A stretch of DNA of 64,000 nucleotides from Parabacteroides johnsonii DSM 18315 (GCF_025151045.1 NZ_CP102285.1:2170001-2234000), one strand, 5' to 3'. Shown: positions 42,346-51,248, counted from the first letter of the stretch. Numbers and translations: made by a program. The notes: a model not told the origin generated them from the sequence alone.

Positions 42346-44505
42346 ATGAAGAGACTCATCATCTCCCTCGCGGCAGCCATCCTGTCGCTACCGGTAACAG
42401 CCGATGAAGGCATGTGGCTGTTACCCTTGCTGAAAGGACAAAAATTCCCGGAAATGCAAGCTCTGGGACTTAAATTGCAAGATTATGACATCTATAGCCC
42501 CGACTCGGCTTCCCTGAAAGATGCCGTCGTCATCTTCGGAGGCGGTTGTACGGGCGAGATCGTTTCACCGGAAGGATTGCTCCTGACCAACCATCATTGC
42601 GGCTACGGCTGCATCCAGCGTCACAGTACGCTGGAGCATGACTACCTGACAGACGGCTTTTGGGCCATGTCGCGCGATCAGGAACTTCCGAATCCCGGCA
42701 TGACCGTCACTTTCATCGATAAAATAGAGGATGTGACCGACTATGTGAAAAAGGAACTGGAAAAAGACACCGATCCTAACAGCATGAATTTCCTCTCCCC
42801 TAAATTTCTGAACGGACTGGCAAAAGCAAAAGCCGGAGAAAAGTTCCTGCAGGACAATCCGGGCACGGAAGTCGAGATAAAGGCGTTCTACGGTGGTAAC
42901 CAGTATTTCATGTTCACAAAGAAAATCTATTCCGATGTCCGTCTCGTAGGGGCTCCTCCCTCGTCGATCGGGAAGTTCGGCGCTGATACCGACAACTGGA
43001 TGTGGCCGCGTCATACAGGCGACTTCTCCGTCTTCCGTGTCTATGCCGATGCGAACGGCAACCCGGCTCCCTACTCCGACAAGAATGTCCCGCTTCGCCC
43101 GAAACGCTGGTTCAAGATTTCATTGAAAGGCGTCCAGGAAAACGATTATGCCATGATGATGGGATTTCCCGGCCGGACCAATAAATACTATACTTCCTGG
43201 GAAGTGGCGGAACGCCGTGATATCGACAACACGGTCCGTATCCACATCCGTGATTTGCGCCAGAAAGTCATGTTAGACGAGATGTTGAAAGACCCGGCTG
43301 TCCGAATTCAGTATGCCAGCAAATATGCTGGCTCGACAAATGCTTACAAAAATGCGATCGGCAGCAACTGGGCCATCAAAAAGCGGAATTTCGAACAAGT
43401 GAAAAAGGAGGAACAGGACAAACTGATCGCCTGGTCCAACAAAATGTGCGAACCGAGCTATCCCGATGCCTTGATGGCACTCGAACAGATCGTATCGGAT
43501 CGTAAAGACCTGCGTTTCCGCAGTTGGATGTTGGACGAAGCGATTCTGAGAGGGATTGAATTTACAAGCGTGCCGACTCAAACGAAGGTCCTCATAGATG
43601 CCCTGAAAGGGAAAGACAAAAAAGCCAGACAGGAACAACTCCGGTTGTTAGAACGGGCTTATCATGGATTCGCCAACAACAATTACTCAGCCGACGTAGA
43701 CAAGAAAATCGCCAAAGTGATGCTGAAAGAATACCGTAGCCAGATCGATCCGAAAGCACAACCGACCTATTTCGAACTGATTGACAAGAAGTTCAAAGGA
43801 GACACGGACCGGTTCGTCGACTATCTGTTCGAGGAATCCATCTTCGGTAGTGAGGATAATTTCAATAAATTCCTCTCCCGCCCATCTGTCAAAGCGTTGG
43901 AAAACGACCCGATGATTCTTTTTGCCAAGTCTGTCCGTGCAGAAGAAACCAATCTGAAGAATGCCTTAAAAGAATTTGAAGATGGGTATGCAATGGCTCA
44001 CCGTACTTATGTAAAAGGTTTGCTGGCCATGTATGGCGATCGTGCCAATTTCCCCGACGCCAACTTTACCTTACGCCTCACCTACGGACAGGTAAAAGGC
44101 TACAGCCCGCGTGACTGCGACTACTACGGTCATCAGACAACACTGGACGGTGTGATGGAAAAAGAAGATTCCACCAACTGGGAATTCGTTGTACCCACCC
44201 GCCTGAAAGAGCTGTATGCCGCCAAAGATTTCGGACGCTACAAAGCTCCCGGCGGAAAAATGCCTGTTGCTTTCAGTACAACCACTCATTCGACCGGTGG
44301 AAACTCCGGTAGCCCTGTGATGAATGCAAACGGTGAACTGATCGGAATCAATTTCGACCGCAACTGGGAAGGAGTCGGTGGCGATATCCAGTATCTCCCC
44401 GACTACCAGCGCAGCATCATTGTCGACATCCGCTACGTCCTCTTCATCATGGACAAATATGCCGGAGCGGGATATTTGCTGGATGAGATGGAGATTGAAG
44501 AATAA
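42346..44505 (+). CDS. dpp11: S46 family dipeptidyl-peptidase, DPP11 type
   Basis: 719 residues with a signal peptide (ending LPVTADEG). The chymotrypsin-like motifs are 'LTNHHCGYG' (His83/84) and 'GGNSGSPV' (Ser654). Eighteen residues after the catalytic Ser lies Arg672 in 'INFDRNWEG'; this position is Arg in the acid-specific DPP11 and Gly in DPP7, so this enzyme should release Asp/Glu-containing dipeptides in the periplasm. A helical domain separates the two barrel halves (about 290-560). It feeds dipeptides to asaccharolytic or mixed metabolism in Bacteroidales. A terminator follows. Confidence 0.93.
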   Translation: MKRLIISLAAAILSLPVTADEGMWLLPLLKGQKFPEMQALGLKLQDYDIYSPDSASLKDAVVIFGGGCTGEIVSPEGLLLTNHHCGYGCIQRHSTLEHDYLTDGFWAMSRDQELPNPGMTVTFIDKIEDVTDYVKKELEKDTDPNSMNFLSPKFLNGLAKAKAGEKFLQDNPGTEVEIKAFYGGNQYFMFTKKIYSDVRLVGAPPSSIGKFGADTDNWMWPRHTGDFSVFRVYADANGNPAPYSDKNVPLRPKRWFKISLKGVQENDYAMMMGFPGRTNKYYTSWEVAERRDIDNTVRIHIRDLRQKVMLDEMLKDPAVRIQYASKYAGSTNAYKNAIGSNWAIKKRNFEQVKKEEQDKLIAWSNKMCEPSYPDALMALEQIVSDRKDLRFRSWMLDEAILRGIEFTSVPTQTKVLIDALKGKDKKARQEQLRLLERAYHGFANNNYSADVDKKIAKVMLKEYRSQIDPKAQPTYFELIDKKFKGDTDRFVDYLFEESIFGSEDNFNKFLSRPSVKALENDPMILFAKSVRAEETNLKNALKEFEDGYAMAHRTYVKGLLAMYGDRANFPDANFTLRLTYGQVKGYSPRDCDYYGHQTTLDGVMEKEDSTNWEFVVPTRLKELYAAKDFGRYKAPGGKMPVAFSTTTHSTGGNSGSPVMNANGELIGINFDRNWEGVGGDIQYLPDYQRSIIVDIRYVLFIMDKYAGAGYLLDEMEIEE

Positions 44506-44588
44506 CTTTACACCAAGAGATTCGACTGATCGTAACGCTATACGTTACATTTTGCTTTTTATAAAACAAACTGTAGGCAGCATTTTTG

Positions 44589-44626
44589 AAAGGGTATAGG
44601 CTATTTCCGAAAAGCCTATACCCTTT
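44589..44626 (+). terminator. Terminator after DPP11
   Basis: AAGGGTATAGGCT (44590-44602) pairs with AGCCTATACCCTT, followed by TTTTT. A weaker set of AGCCT/AGGCT units follows to about 44690. Apart from these sites I see nothing gene-like in 44506-44947. Confidence 0.8.
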
Positions 44627-44810
44627 TTGCCATCCCCCTATAGCCTGCCCTCGCATAGGTCATAGGCTGTTTTTTCGCCTTTAGGCTATCTTTCTGGGGA
44701 CGGAAACCCAATAAAACGACTCCCGACTACTTTTGAACAAATGTTTTCGACAACTTTATGGTTCACCATTCACCTTTTAACCACACGCTTTGTTTAACAA
44801 GGTTTATGTA

Positions 44811-44839
44811 AGGAGAAGGTAACTTTTTTTACCTTCACC
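44811..44839. other. Hairpin in the dnaG leader region
   Basis: GAAGGTAA (44815-44822) pairs with TTACCTTC (44829-44836) around a T-rich loop, extended by AGG/CCT across one mismatch. It lies upstream of the promoter, so it is not part of the dnaG mRNA leader unless a second promoter exists. Confidence 0.4.
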
Positions 44840-44896
44840 TCTACCACTATAAACGTGATAGGCAAATGTATCTGCGAAAACTATTTGTTCCGATTG

Positions 44897-44914
44897 AATC
44901 ATAAATCTGAAATC
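44897..44914. repeat. Copy of the ATTTATGATTTCAG repeat before dnaG
   Basis: AATCATAAATCTGAAATC, identical to part of the inverted repeat at 42302-42318. It lies directly upstream of the dnaG promoter. Confidence 0.6.
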
Positions 44915-44918
44915 TTTT

Positions 44919-44926
44919 TACCTTTG
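44919..44926 (+). promoter_or_regulatory. Promoter -7 element of dnaG
   Basis: TACCTTTG, 21 bp before the dnaG ATG. Confidence 0.6.
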
Positions 44927-44947
44927 CAATCCATAAAAAGATAAGCA

Positions 44948-47074
44948 ATGATCGATCAACCTACCATAGACCGGATACTGGATGCTGCAAACATTGTGGA
45001 CGTTGTTTCCGAATTCGTTACCCTTCGGAAACGAGGTATAAACTATGTAGGGTTGTGTCCTTTTCATAGCGACAAGTCACCCTCTTTCTATGTATCGCCG
45101 GCAAAGAATATCTGCAAATGCTTTGCTTGCGGCGAAGGAGGTACGGCTGTTCACTTCATTATGAAGCATGAGCAGCTTTCTTATTATGATGCGCTTCGCT
45201 ATCTTGCCAAGAAATACAACATCGAAATACAAGAGCGAGAACTGTCGGAACGCGAAAAGCAGGTACGCAGCGACCGCGAAAGTATGCTGATCGTCAATAG
45301 CTGGGCACAGAAATACTTCACGACCCAGCTCTACGAACACCAGGAAGGCAAAGCTGCCGGCCTGCGTTACTTTGCCGAACGTGGTTTCCGCGAAGATACG
45401 ATTCGTAAATTCCAGTTAGGCTACAGCCTCGACCAACGGGACGCCTTGTATAAAGCCGCGACAAAGAGCGGCTACAAAAAAGTATTTCTCGAAAAGACAG
45501 GTTTGGTGATCACCTACGACAACGGCGGGGTAAACGACCGTTTTCGCGGGCGTGTCATTTTTCCGGTCCATTCGCTCAGTGGAAAAGTCGTCGCTTTCGG
45601 AGGACGCGTCCTGAAGAAAGACGAAAAGACGGCCAAATATGTCAACTCGCCCGAAAGTGAGATTTATCATAAGAGCAATGAGCTTTACGGAATCTATTTC
45701 GCCAAACAGGCGATCGTAAAGGCTGATCGCTGCTTCTTGGTGGAAGGCTACACGGATGTGATTTCCATGCATCAGGCAGGAGTCGAGAACGTGGTTGCCT
45801 CGTCGGGTACGGCCCTCACACAGGGGCAGATCCGCCTGATACACCGCTTCACCAGCAACATCACGGTCTTGTATGACGGCGACGCAGCCGGTATCAAAGC
45901 AGCCTTGCGCGGTATCGATCTGCTATTAGAAGACGGTATGAACGTGAAAGTGGTGCTCCTCCCGGACGGAGAAGACCCGGATTCTTTCGCCCGCAAGCAC
46001 AATGCGAGCCAGTTTGCCGAGTTTATCCGGCAGAACGAAACCGATTTCATCCGTTTCAAAACGCGCCTGCTATTGGATGATGCGGGAACAGACCCTATCA
46101 AACGGTCGGCACTGATCTCCGATATTATCCGGACGGTAGCCATCATCCCCGACAATATCGCCCGCTCCCTTTATATCCGGGAATGCAGTGCGATGATGGA
46201 AATAGACGAGATGCTTCTGTTGAACGAAGTAAACAAAATCCGTCTCAACAAGGGGGAAAGGCAGACAAATACTTCACCTTCCTCCATCCCAGCTACTCCT
46301 GTCAATCTCCCCGAATATCCGGATATCCCTGGTTACCAACCTTACCCGGAAGAGGCATTGACGGAACAACCACAGGAAAGTTCCCTGCCTCCTGACAATA
46401 CGATCCCGCCGCCACCGCCTGAAGAATACGGTCCCGATGACGGAGGAGGCAGCATACCGCCGACAGCACCTTTCACACCGCCGGCACACATTCCGGCCGG
46501 ACCGAAGCGTTCACCTTACGAGGCATACGAAATCGTCCTGCTGCGGTACATCGTACGTTATGGCGAGCGTATCCTGTTTCAATATACGGATGAAGAGACG
46601 AACGAGGAAGTCATAATCCGCGTTTCCGAATATATCCGTTCCGAGCTGGAACGCGATGACCTGACCTTTTATACTCCGCTTTTCAAGAGTATGATGGATG
46701 AGGCGGCCGACCGTTGCCAGTCCGAAGGGTTCATCGCAAACCGGTATTTCCTCGCCCATCCCGACCCGAACGTGAGCCGCCTTGCCGCCAACCTGATTAG
46801 CGAAAAGTATCAGCTTAGCAAGTATCACACCAAATACCGGGAGCTGGAACAGGAAGAAGACAAACTCGACCAGCTGGTAATCCGGGAACTGTATGCTTTC
46901 AAAGATGCCTATATCCTCTCGCAAATCAAAGAGATACAGGCGCAGATCAAGAACATGCAAAACAACGAAGACATGGAACAGGTTTTCGAGCTGATGAAAA
47001 AGCTCACACGCCTGAATGAAATAAAAAATATATTAAGTAAAGAATTGGGAGAAAGAATCATATTAAAAATGTAA
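44948..47074 (+). CDS. dnaG: DNA primase
   Basis: 708 residues. The N-terminal CHC2 zinc ribbon has Cys37, His40, Cys58 and Cys61. The catalytic core has the RNA-polymerase-like 'YSLDQRDALYKAATKSGYKK' and a TOPRIM domain with 'CFLVEGYTDVISMHQAGVENVVASSGTAL' and 'LYDGDAAGIKAALRGIDLL'. Between the core and the C-terminal DnaB-binding helices lies a Pro-rich linker of about 80 residues (about 440-525, 'PPPPPEEYGPDDGGG'), longer than usual. It makes replication primers. Its stop overlaps the start of the next gene (TAATG), so the ABC exporter genes are co-translated. Confidence 0.95.
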   Translation: MIDQPTIDRILDAANIVDVVSEFVTLRKRGINYVGLCPFHSDKSPSFYVSPAKNICKCFACGEGGTAVHFIMKHEQLSYYDALRYLAKKYNIEIQERELSEREKQVRSDRESMLIVNSWAQKYFTTQLYEHQEGKAAGLRYFAERGFREDTIRKFQLGYSLDQRDALYKAATKSGYKKVFLEKTGLVITYDNGGVNDRFRGRVIFPVHSLSGKVVAFGGRVLKKDEKTAKYVNSPESEIYHKSNELYGIYFAKQAIVKADRCFLVEGYTDVISMHQAGVENVVASSGTALTQGQIRLIHRFTSNITVLYDGDAAGIKAALRGIDLLLEDGMNVKVVLLPDGEDPDSFARKHNASQFAEFIRQNETDFIRFKTRLLLDDAGTDPIKRSALISDIIRTVAIIPDNIARSLYIRECSAMMEIDEMLLLNEVNKIRLNKGERQTNTSPSSIPATPVNLPEYPDIPGYQPYPEEALTEQPQESSLPPDNTIPPPPPEEYGPDDGGGSIPPTAPFTPPAHIPAGPKRSPYEAYEIVLLRYIVRYGERILFQYTDEETNEEVIIRVSEYIRSELERDDLTFYTPLFKSMMDEAADRCQSEGFIANRYFLAHPDPNVSRLAANLISEKYQLSKYHTKYRELEQEEDKLDQLVIRELYAFKDAYILSQIKEIQAQIKNMQNNEDMEQVFELMKKLTRLNEIKNILSKELGERIILKM

Positions 47075-48006
47075 TGCCTATGAACTTTTTAGAAACGGAA
47101 GACGTGGTAAAGCAATACGCCAACCACCTCGCCCTCAACAAGGTTAGCATCCAAGTTCCCGAGGGGAAAGTCTTCGGGTTATTAGGGCCGAACGGAGCCG
47201 GCAAGACCACACTGATCCGTATCATCAACCGCATCACGGCCCCCGACAGCGGCCTTGTCCGCTTTAACGGACGTGAGTTCCAGCCGGAAGATATCTATCA
47301 GATCGGTTACCTGCCGGAAGAACGCGGCCTGTATAAAAAAATGAAAGTCGGTGAACAGGCCATCTACCTGGCACAGCTCAAAGGACTCTCCTACCAGGAA
47401 GCCCGCACAAGATTGATACGTTGGTTCGAAAAATTCGATATCATGCCTTGGTGGAATAAGAAACTGGAAGAGCTATCCAAAGGGATGCAACAGAAAATAC
47501 AGTTTATCATCACCATCATCCACGAACCGAAACTTCTGATCTTCGACGAACCGTTCAGCGGATTCGACCCTGTGAATGCCGAATTGCTGAAAAAAGAAAT
47601 TCTCGAACTGAAGAATGCTGGACACACGATCATTTTTTCCACGCACAACATGTCGTCTGTTGAAGAGATTTGTGATAATATCGCCTTGATCAACCGTTCG
47701 CAAGTTGTACTTTCCGGCAATGTAACAGAAGTGAAAAGTCGTTTCCGGACAAACAATTTCACCATCCGTTTCCATACTGGATCAGGGAAGTTGCAACCCA
47801 TCCCGGAAATGTTCAGCCTGCTGGCGGAAAAAGACCTGGCCGGAACAAGCGAGGTACGCATCCATAAAGAGCCGGGCATTACCAACTCTGCCCTTCTCTC
47901 CGCATTGGCGGGACAGACCGAAATTATTTCTTTTACGGAAGAGATACCTTCAATGAACGACATATTTATTAACACCGTCTCCGGTACAAATACTACGCAA
48001 GCATGA
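47074..48006 (+). CDS. ABC transporter ATP-binding protein, NatA-like
   Basis: 310 residues. Walker A 'GPNGAGKTT' at 38-46, Q-loop 'GYLPEERGLYKKM', signature 'LSKGMQQK', Walker B 'LLIFDEPFSGFDP' and H-loop 'STHNM'. A C-terminal extension of about 90 residues is typical of NatA/CcmA-type exporters. The ATG at 47074 overlaps the dnaG stop; a second ATG at 47080 is possible. With the next gene it forms an exporter for Na+ or a drug-like substrate. Confidence 0.93.
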   Translation: MPMNFLETEDVVKQYANHLALNKVSIQVPEGKVFGLLGPNGAGKTTLIRIINRITAPDSGLVRFNGREFQPEDIYQIGYLPEERGLYKKMKVGEQAIYLAQLKGLSYQEARTRLIRWFEKFDIMPWWNKKLEELSKGMQQKIQFIITIIHEPKLLIFDEPFSGFDPVNAELLKKEILELKNAGHTIIFSTHNMSSVEEICDNIALINRSQVVLSGNVTEVKSRFRTNNFTIRFHTGSGKLQPIPEMFSLLAEKDLAGTSEVRIHKEPGITNSALLSALAGQTEIISFTEEIPSMNDIFINTVSGTNTTQA

Positions 48007-49322
48007 ATAAGATAGGACTTATAATAAAAAGAGAATACCTCCGCCGTGTCAGCAAAAAATCGTTTCTGTTGCTGACTTTCCTGACGCCGTTCCTGTTTGC
48101 CGCACTGGTATTCGTCCCGCTTTGGCTATCCACTATCAAAGGAGATGATGCCAAGCAGGTGGCGATCATCGACACGACAGGCAAATACGCCTCGCTGTTC
48201 AAAGACACAGAAGAATACACTTTCATCACCGAAAAAGGTTCCAGCCTGGAAGAATATCGTAAAAATCCGGATAAGGAAATATTCGCATTCTTGAATATAA
48301 CAGACGATTTGCTGCAAAATCCGACCGCCGCAACACTCTACTCGCAAAAGCAAATTCCGATAGGATTGAAAAATACGATCGACAAAACGTTGTCTGAATA
48401 CCTGAAAGACGAGAAACTCGCCTCTTACAATATAGACAACCTGAAACAGATCATCGAAGACAGCAAGATCAACTTCAATATCAAGACCATCAAATGGGAC
48501 GAAGACGGAAGCGAGAAAAGCACTTCGGCCGAGGTTGCCTCTATCTTGGGTATGATATTGACCTTCATTATCTATATGTTTATCATCATGTACGGTGGGA
48601 TGGTCATGCAGGGAGTGATGGAAGAAAAGACGAACCGTATCATCGAAGTGATGATTTCGTCCGTCAAGCCATTCGACCTGATGATGGGGAAAATCATCGG
48701 CATCGGTTTTGTCGGCCTGACACAAGTATTCCTGTGGGGAATCCTGACAACTGTTTTGGTATCGGGAAGCCTTTTCTTTTTCGGTGGCAACACGTCACCT
48801 GAAGATATGGTGGCCGCTCAGATGGCAGCACAGGGCGTAAACAATGTGGCTGCCGGTTCTTCCGATATCAGCATCCAAGTGCAGGAAATTATCAATTCAA
48901 TCAACTTCGGAATGATCGGCACCAGCTTCGTTCTTTATTTTATCGGAGGCTATCTACTGTATGCAGCTCTATTCGCTGCCATCGGAAGTGCTCTGGAACA
49001 GCAGGAAGACGCTCAGCAGTTCATGACCCCGATTATGCTTTTAATGGCATTCAGCTTGTATGCCGGAATCTACAGCATGAATAATCCCGATGGCCCGCTG
49101 GCATTCTGGTGTTCGATGATTCCGTTTACCTCCCCTATCGTGATGATGGTCCGTTTACCATTCGACATTCCGGTATGGGAATTGGCGCTTTCGTTTGCCT
49201 TGCTGTTTGCCACAGCCCTACTCATCATCTGGTTCTCGGCCAAAATTTACCGTGTAGGTATTTTAATGTATGGAAAGAAACCAAGCATCAAAGAAATGAT
49301 CAAATGGGTAAAATATAAATAA
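48003..49322 (+). CDS. ABC-2 transporter permease, NatB-like
   Basis: 439 residues. A first helix at about 22-42, a periplasmic domain ('DAKQVAIIDTTGKYASLFKDTEEYTFI') and five to six helices from about 180, with 'MYGGMVMQGVMEEKTNRIIEVMISSVKPFDLMMGKIIGIG', the NatB/ABC-2 hallmark. It overlaps the ATPase gene by 4 bp (ATGA). An insertion sequence starts 27 bp after its stop, within a palindrome that may have been its terminator. Confidence 0.92.
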   Translation: MNKIGLIIKREYLRRVSKKSFLLLTFLTPFLFAALVFVPLWLSTIKGDDAKQVAIIDTTGKYASLFKDTEEYTFITEKGSSLEEYRKNPDKEIFAFLNITDDLLQNPTAATLYSQKQIPIGLKNTIDKTLSEYLKDEKLASYNIDNLKQIIEDSKINFNIKTIKWDEDGSEKSTSAEVASILGMILTFIIYMFIIMYGGMVMQGVMEEKTNRIIEVMISSVKPFDLMMGKIIGIGFVGLTQVFLWGILTTVLVSGSLFFFGGNTSPEDMVAAQMAAQGVNNVAAGSSDISIQVQEIINSINFGMIGTSFVLYFIGGYLLYAALFAAIGSALEQQEDAQQFMTPIMLLMAFSLYAGIYSMNNPDGPLAFWCSMIPFTSPIVMMVRLPFDIPVWELALSFALLFATALLIIWFSAKIYRVGILMYGKKPSIKEMIKWVKYK

Positions 49323-49411
49323 CATTGTTAGGGCGATTGTAACAATCGCGGATCATCCCGAAATCCTGAGGGGAAAAATCGTATCTTAGTGGCAGTAAAA
49401 AAATAAAAGAG

Positions 49412-49771
49412 ATGAGTTACGATCAATTTCTTCGTTTTATCTTTCTGGAGGGAATGTTTGATTATTTTGAGTTGTCTGATTTCAAAGAAAAGTCGGATAG
49501 GGTAGAAATATATTTTGAAGAGAAGAATATACATCCTAAAGAATATGCAACCGATAACTTGGAGAGCAAGGGCTTTTATGAACAAGTCAGGATGCAGGAT
49601 TATCCGATGCGTGGGCGTAGCTGCCTGTTGTTTATCAAAAAACGAAGATGGTTCAATCACAGTACTGGCAAGTATGTAAGCCGCAATTGGAAATTAGTGG
49701 CAGAAGGAACGCAAATAACGACTGAATTTGCGTCTTTTTTAAAAGCATTGGATCGACTCGCGCGCTCTTAG
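49412..49771 (+). CDS. IS transposase, N-terminal part
   Basis: 119 residues, matching the separate N-terminal region seen in ISAon1-type transposases. It ends in 'KRRWFNHSTGKYVSRNWKLVAEGTQITTEFASFLKALDRLA', a helix-turn-helix-like segment that should bind the IS ends. The next frame is open from 49743, so the two overlap by 29 bp; a +1 shift near the TAG (sequence CTCTTAGC) would fuse them. No matching -1 product is possible because the downstream frame lies at +1. Confidence 0.82.
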   Translation: MSYDQFLRFIFLEGMFDYFELSDFKEKSDRVEIYFEEKNIHPKEYATDNLESKGFYEQVRMQDYPMRGRSCLLFIKKRRWFNHSTGKYVSRNWKLVAEGTQITTEFASFLKALDRLARS

Positions 49772-49799
49772 CATTAGTCTTTTGGCGGATCATTACGGA

Positions 49800-50735
49800 A
49801 TGGAAGCCAAACTGTTGGAGTCCCAATATAAGAATCATCTGAGTCATTTCAGGAATTGGGAGCAACGTGCCCATGCCGAAGAATGGATTCTCTTCGAGAA
49901 AAACATTGGACCCTACGTCGGGATGGACGAAACGGCACTGTCGTCGGGAGAACTGTATACAATCCTGATTAACAAAGAGGCCAAAGGAAGAAAAGGCACA
50001 ATCATCGCCATGATCAAAGGGACATCCGTAGAAAAGGTATCCCAAGTTATACTCAAACTTTCCCGTCGCAGGCGGTTTCAAGTTCGGGAAATAACATTGG
50101 ACATGGCACCCAATATGGCCCGGATAGCCCGTCTCTGTTTCCCGGCTGCCAAGCTGGTTATCGACCGTTTTCATGTTCAAAAGTTAGCTTTTGAAGCCGT
50201 TCAGGAAATGCGGATAAAGGCACGATGGGAAGCCTTGGATAAAGAAATGGTCGAGATCACATACGCTAAAGCATCAGGACAGCCTTTTGTTACTGAAACA
50301 TTTGAGAATGGGGACAGTCGAAAACAGCTGTTGGCCAGAAGCCGCTATCTTTTGTTCAAAAAAACTGAACTGTGGTCGGAGAGCCAAAGAAAAAGAGCTA
50401 AAATCCTTTTCCGGGAATATCCCGATATCAAGAAGGCCTATTACTTAAGCATGAGGTTAGGGTTGATATATCATCAGGCACAATCGGCAGATATTGCCTT
50501 GACGCGTTTGGCACATTGGTATGATCAGGTGGACAAATCCGGTTTCCTGTCTTTTGGCACTGTTGCCAGAACCATACAAACACACTACTTGAATATTGTT
50601 GGCTTTTTTAAAAGACGCTCCACCAATGCCGCGAGTGAGTCCTTCAATGCTAAAATCAAAGCTTTTAGAGCACAGCTGAGAGGCGTGAGGGATATTGCTT
50701 TTTTCTTATTCAGACTCACCAATATGTATGCATAA
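49800..50735 (+). CDS. IS transposase, DDE catalytic part
   Basis: 311 residues from the first ATG at 49800; the frame is open back to 49743, so the natural product is probably made by frameshift from the upstream ORF. The acid triad is seen as 'YVGMDETAL' (Asp), 'AAKLVIDRFHVQKLA' (Asp) and 'STNAASESFNAKIKAFR' (Glu), in the ISL3/ISAon1 pattern. The C-terminus is complete. The enzyme would cut and paste this IS. Confidence 0.88.
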   Translation: MEAKLLESQYKNHLSHFRNWEQRAHAEEWILFEKNIGPYVGMDETALSSGELYTILINKEAKGRKGTIIAMIKGTSVEKVSQVILKLSRRRRFQVREITLDMAPNMARIARLCFPAAKLVIDRFHVQKLAFEAVQEMRIKARWEALDKEMVEITYAKASGQPFVTETFENGDSRKQLLARSRYLLFKKTELWSESQRKRAKILFREYPDIKKAYYLSMRLGLIYHQAQSADIALTRLAHWYDQVDKSGFLSFGTVARTIQTHYLNIVGFFKRRSTNAASESFNAKIKAFRAQLRGVRDIAFFLFRLTNMYA

Positions 50736-50813
50736 TTAATTCTCTATGAATATAGGTATCTCCTTATACGTACATAACCGGGCTAAATAAAAGAACTGCA
50801 ACATAACTACAAT

Positions 50814-50847
50814 AAAAAAGCGTGTCCCTCTAATATAGAGGCAACAC
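50814..50847 (-). terminator. Minus-strand terminator in the IS tail (distal)
   Basis: GTGT-c-CCTCT (50822-50831) pairs with AGAGG-ca-ACAC (50837-50847); read on the minus strand it is followed by GCTTTTTTATT. No gene is seen upstream of it on that strand. Confidence 0.65.
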
Positions 50848-50904
50848 ACTCTTTCTAATAGTTAAGGTTTGGGTTATTATATTTCTTGTCGTTATATACT
50901 GTTA

Positions 50905-50935
50905 TAAAAAAGCTTGACCTGAAAGTTGTCAAGCT
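50905..50935 (-). terminator. Minus-strand terminator in the IS tail (proximal)
   Basis: AGCTTGAC (50911-50918) pairs with GTCAAGCT (50928-50935); on the minus strand a TTTTTTAT run follows. A minus-strand TAAATTTG at 51041-51048 could start a transcript of about 130 nt that ends here. Confidence 0.7.
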
Positions 50936-51211
50936 ATACCCATTGCACAGTCAAGGCTCCTTTGTTTTTGTTCACTCTATACCTATAATCTCTCTGAAAA
51001 TGAGTGACAGCACGAAGGAACGCTTTTATTTTATACAAAACAAATTTATCTGGAATTATTTTTACACTATCGGGGATTATAATAAATACTTAAATACTAT
51101 CAGGGGGCTTATAGGAAGATGCAATGGATACTTTGGGAGATGATTATATTTTAATCCCTCAGGATTTCGGTATGATCCACAATCGCCCTGATATTGTAAA
51201 AGATATGTATG

Positions 51212-51248
51212 AAAAAAGCCTGTCACTCAAAAGAATGACAGGCTTTTT
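51212..51248 (-). terminator. Terminator of the tRNA-Gln pair
   Basis: AAAAAGCCTGTCA (51213-51225) pairs with TGACAGGCTTTTT (51236-51248); the minus strand ends in TTTTTT. It lies directly after the distal tRNA gene. Confidence 0.85.

Larger units (their letters stand above)
49350..51178 (+). mobile_element. ISAon1-like (ISL3 family) insertion sequence
   Basis: 1829 bp. Ends: GGATCATCCCGAAATCC at the left and, on the other strand, GGATCATACCGAAATCC at the right; the inverted repeats continue to CTGAGGG, 23 bp with one mismatch. The flanks carry an exact 8-bp direct repeat ACAATCGC (49342-49349 and 51179-51186), the target duplication size of ISL3 elements. Removing the IS and one repeat restores a palindrome AGGGCGATTGT-A-ACAATCGCCCT. 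It carries a transposase in two frames (49412-50735), then 443 bp without a clear gene. The intact ends and duplication point to recent insertion. Confidence 0.88.

Noticed and set aside
51000-51143. 47-codon frame (MSDSTKERF...) in the IS tail
   Set aside because: AT-rich composition, no motif, no clear promoter; could be a passenger but the support is too weak to list as a gene.
49330-51189. IS ends placed at AGGGCGATT/AATCGCCCT
   Set aside because: These outer matches are the two halves of the target palindrome; moving the ends inward to GGATCAT/ATGATCC gives an exact 8-bp target duplication.
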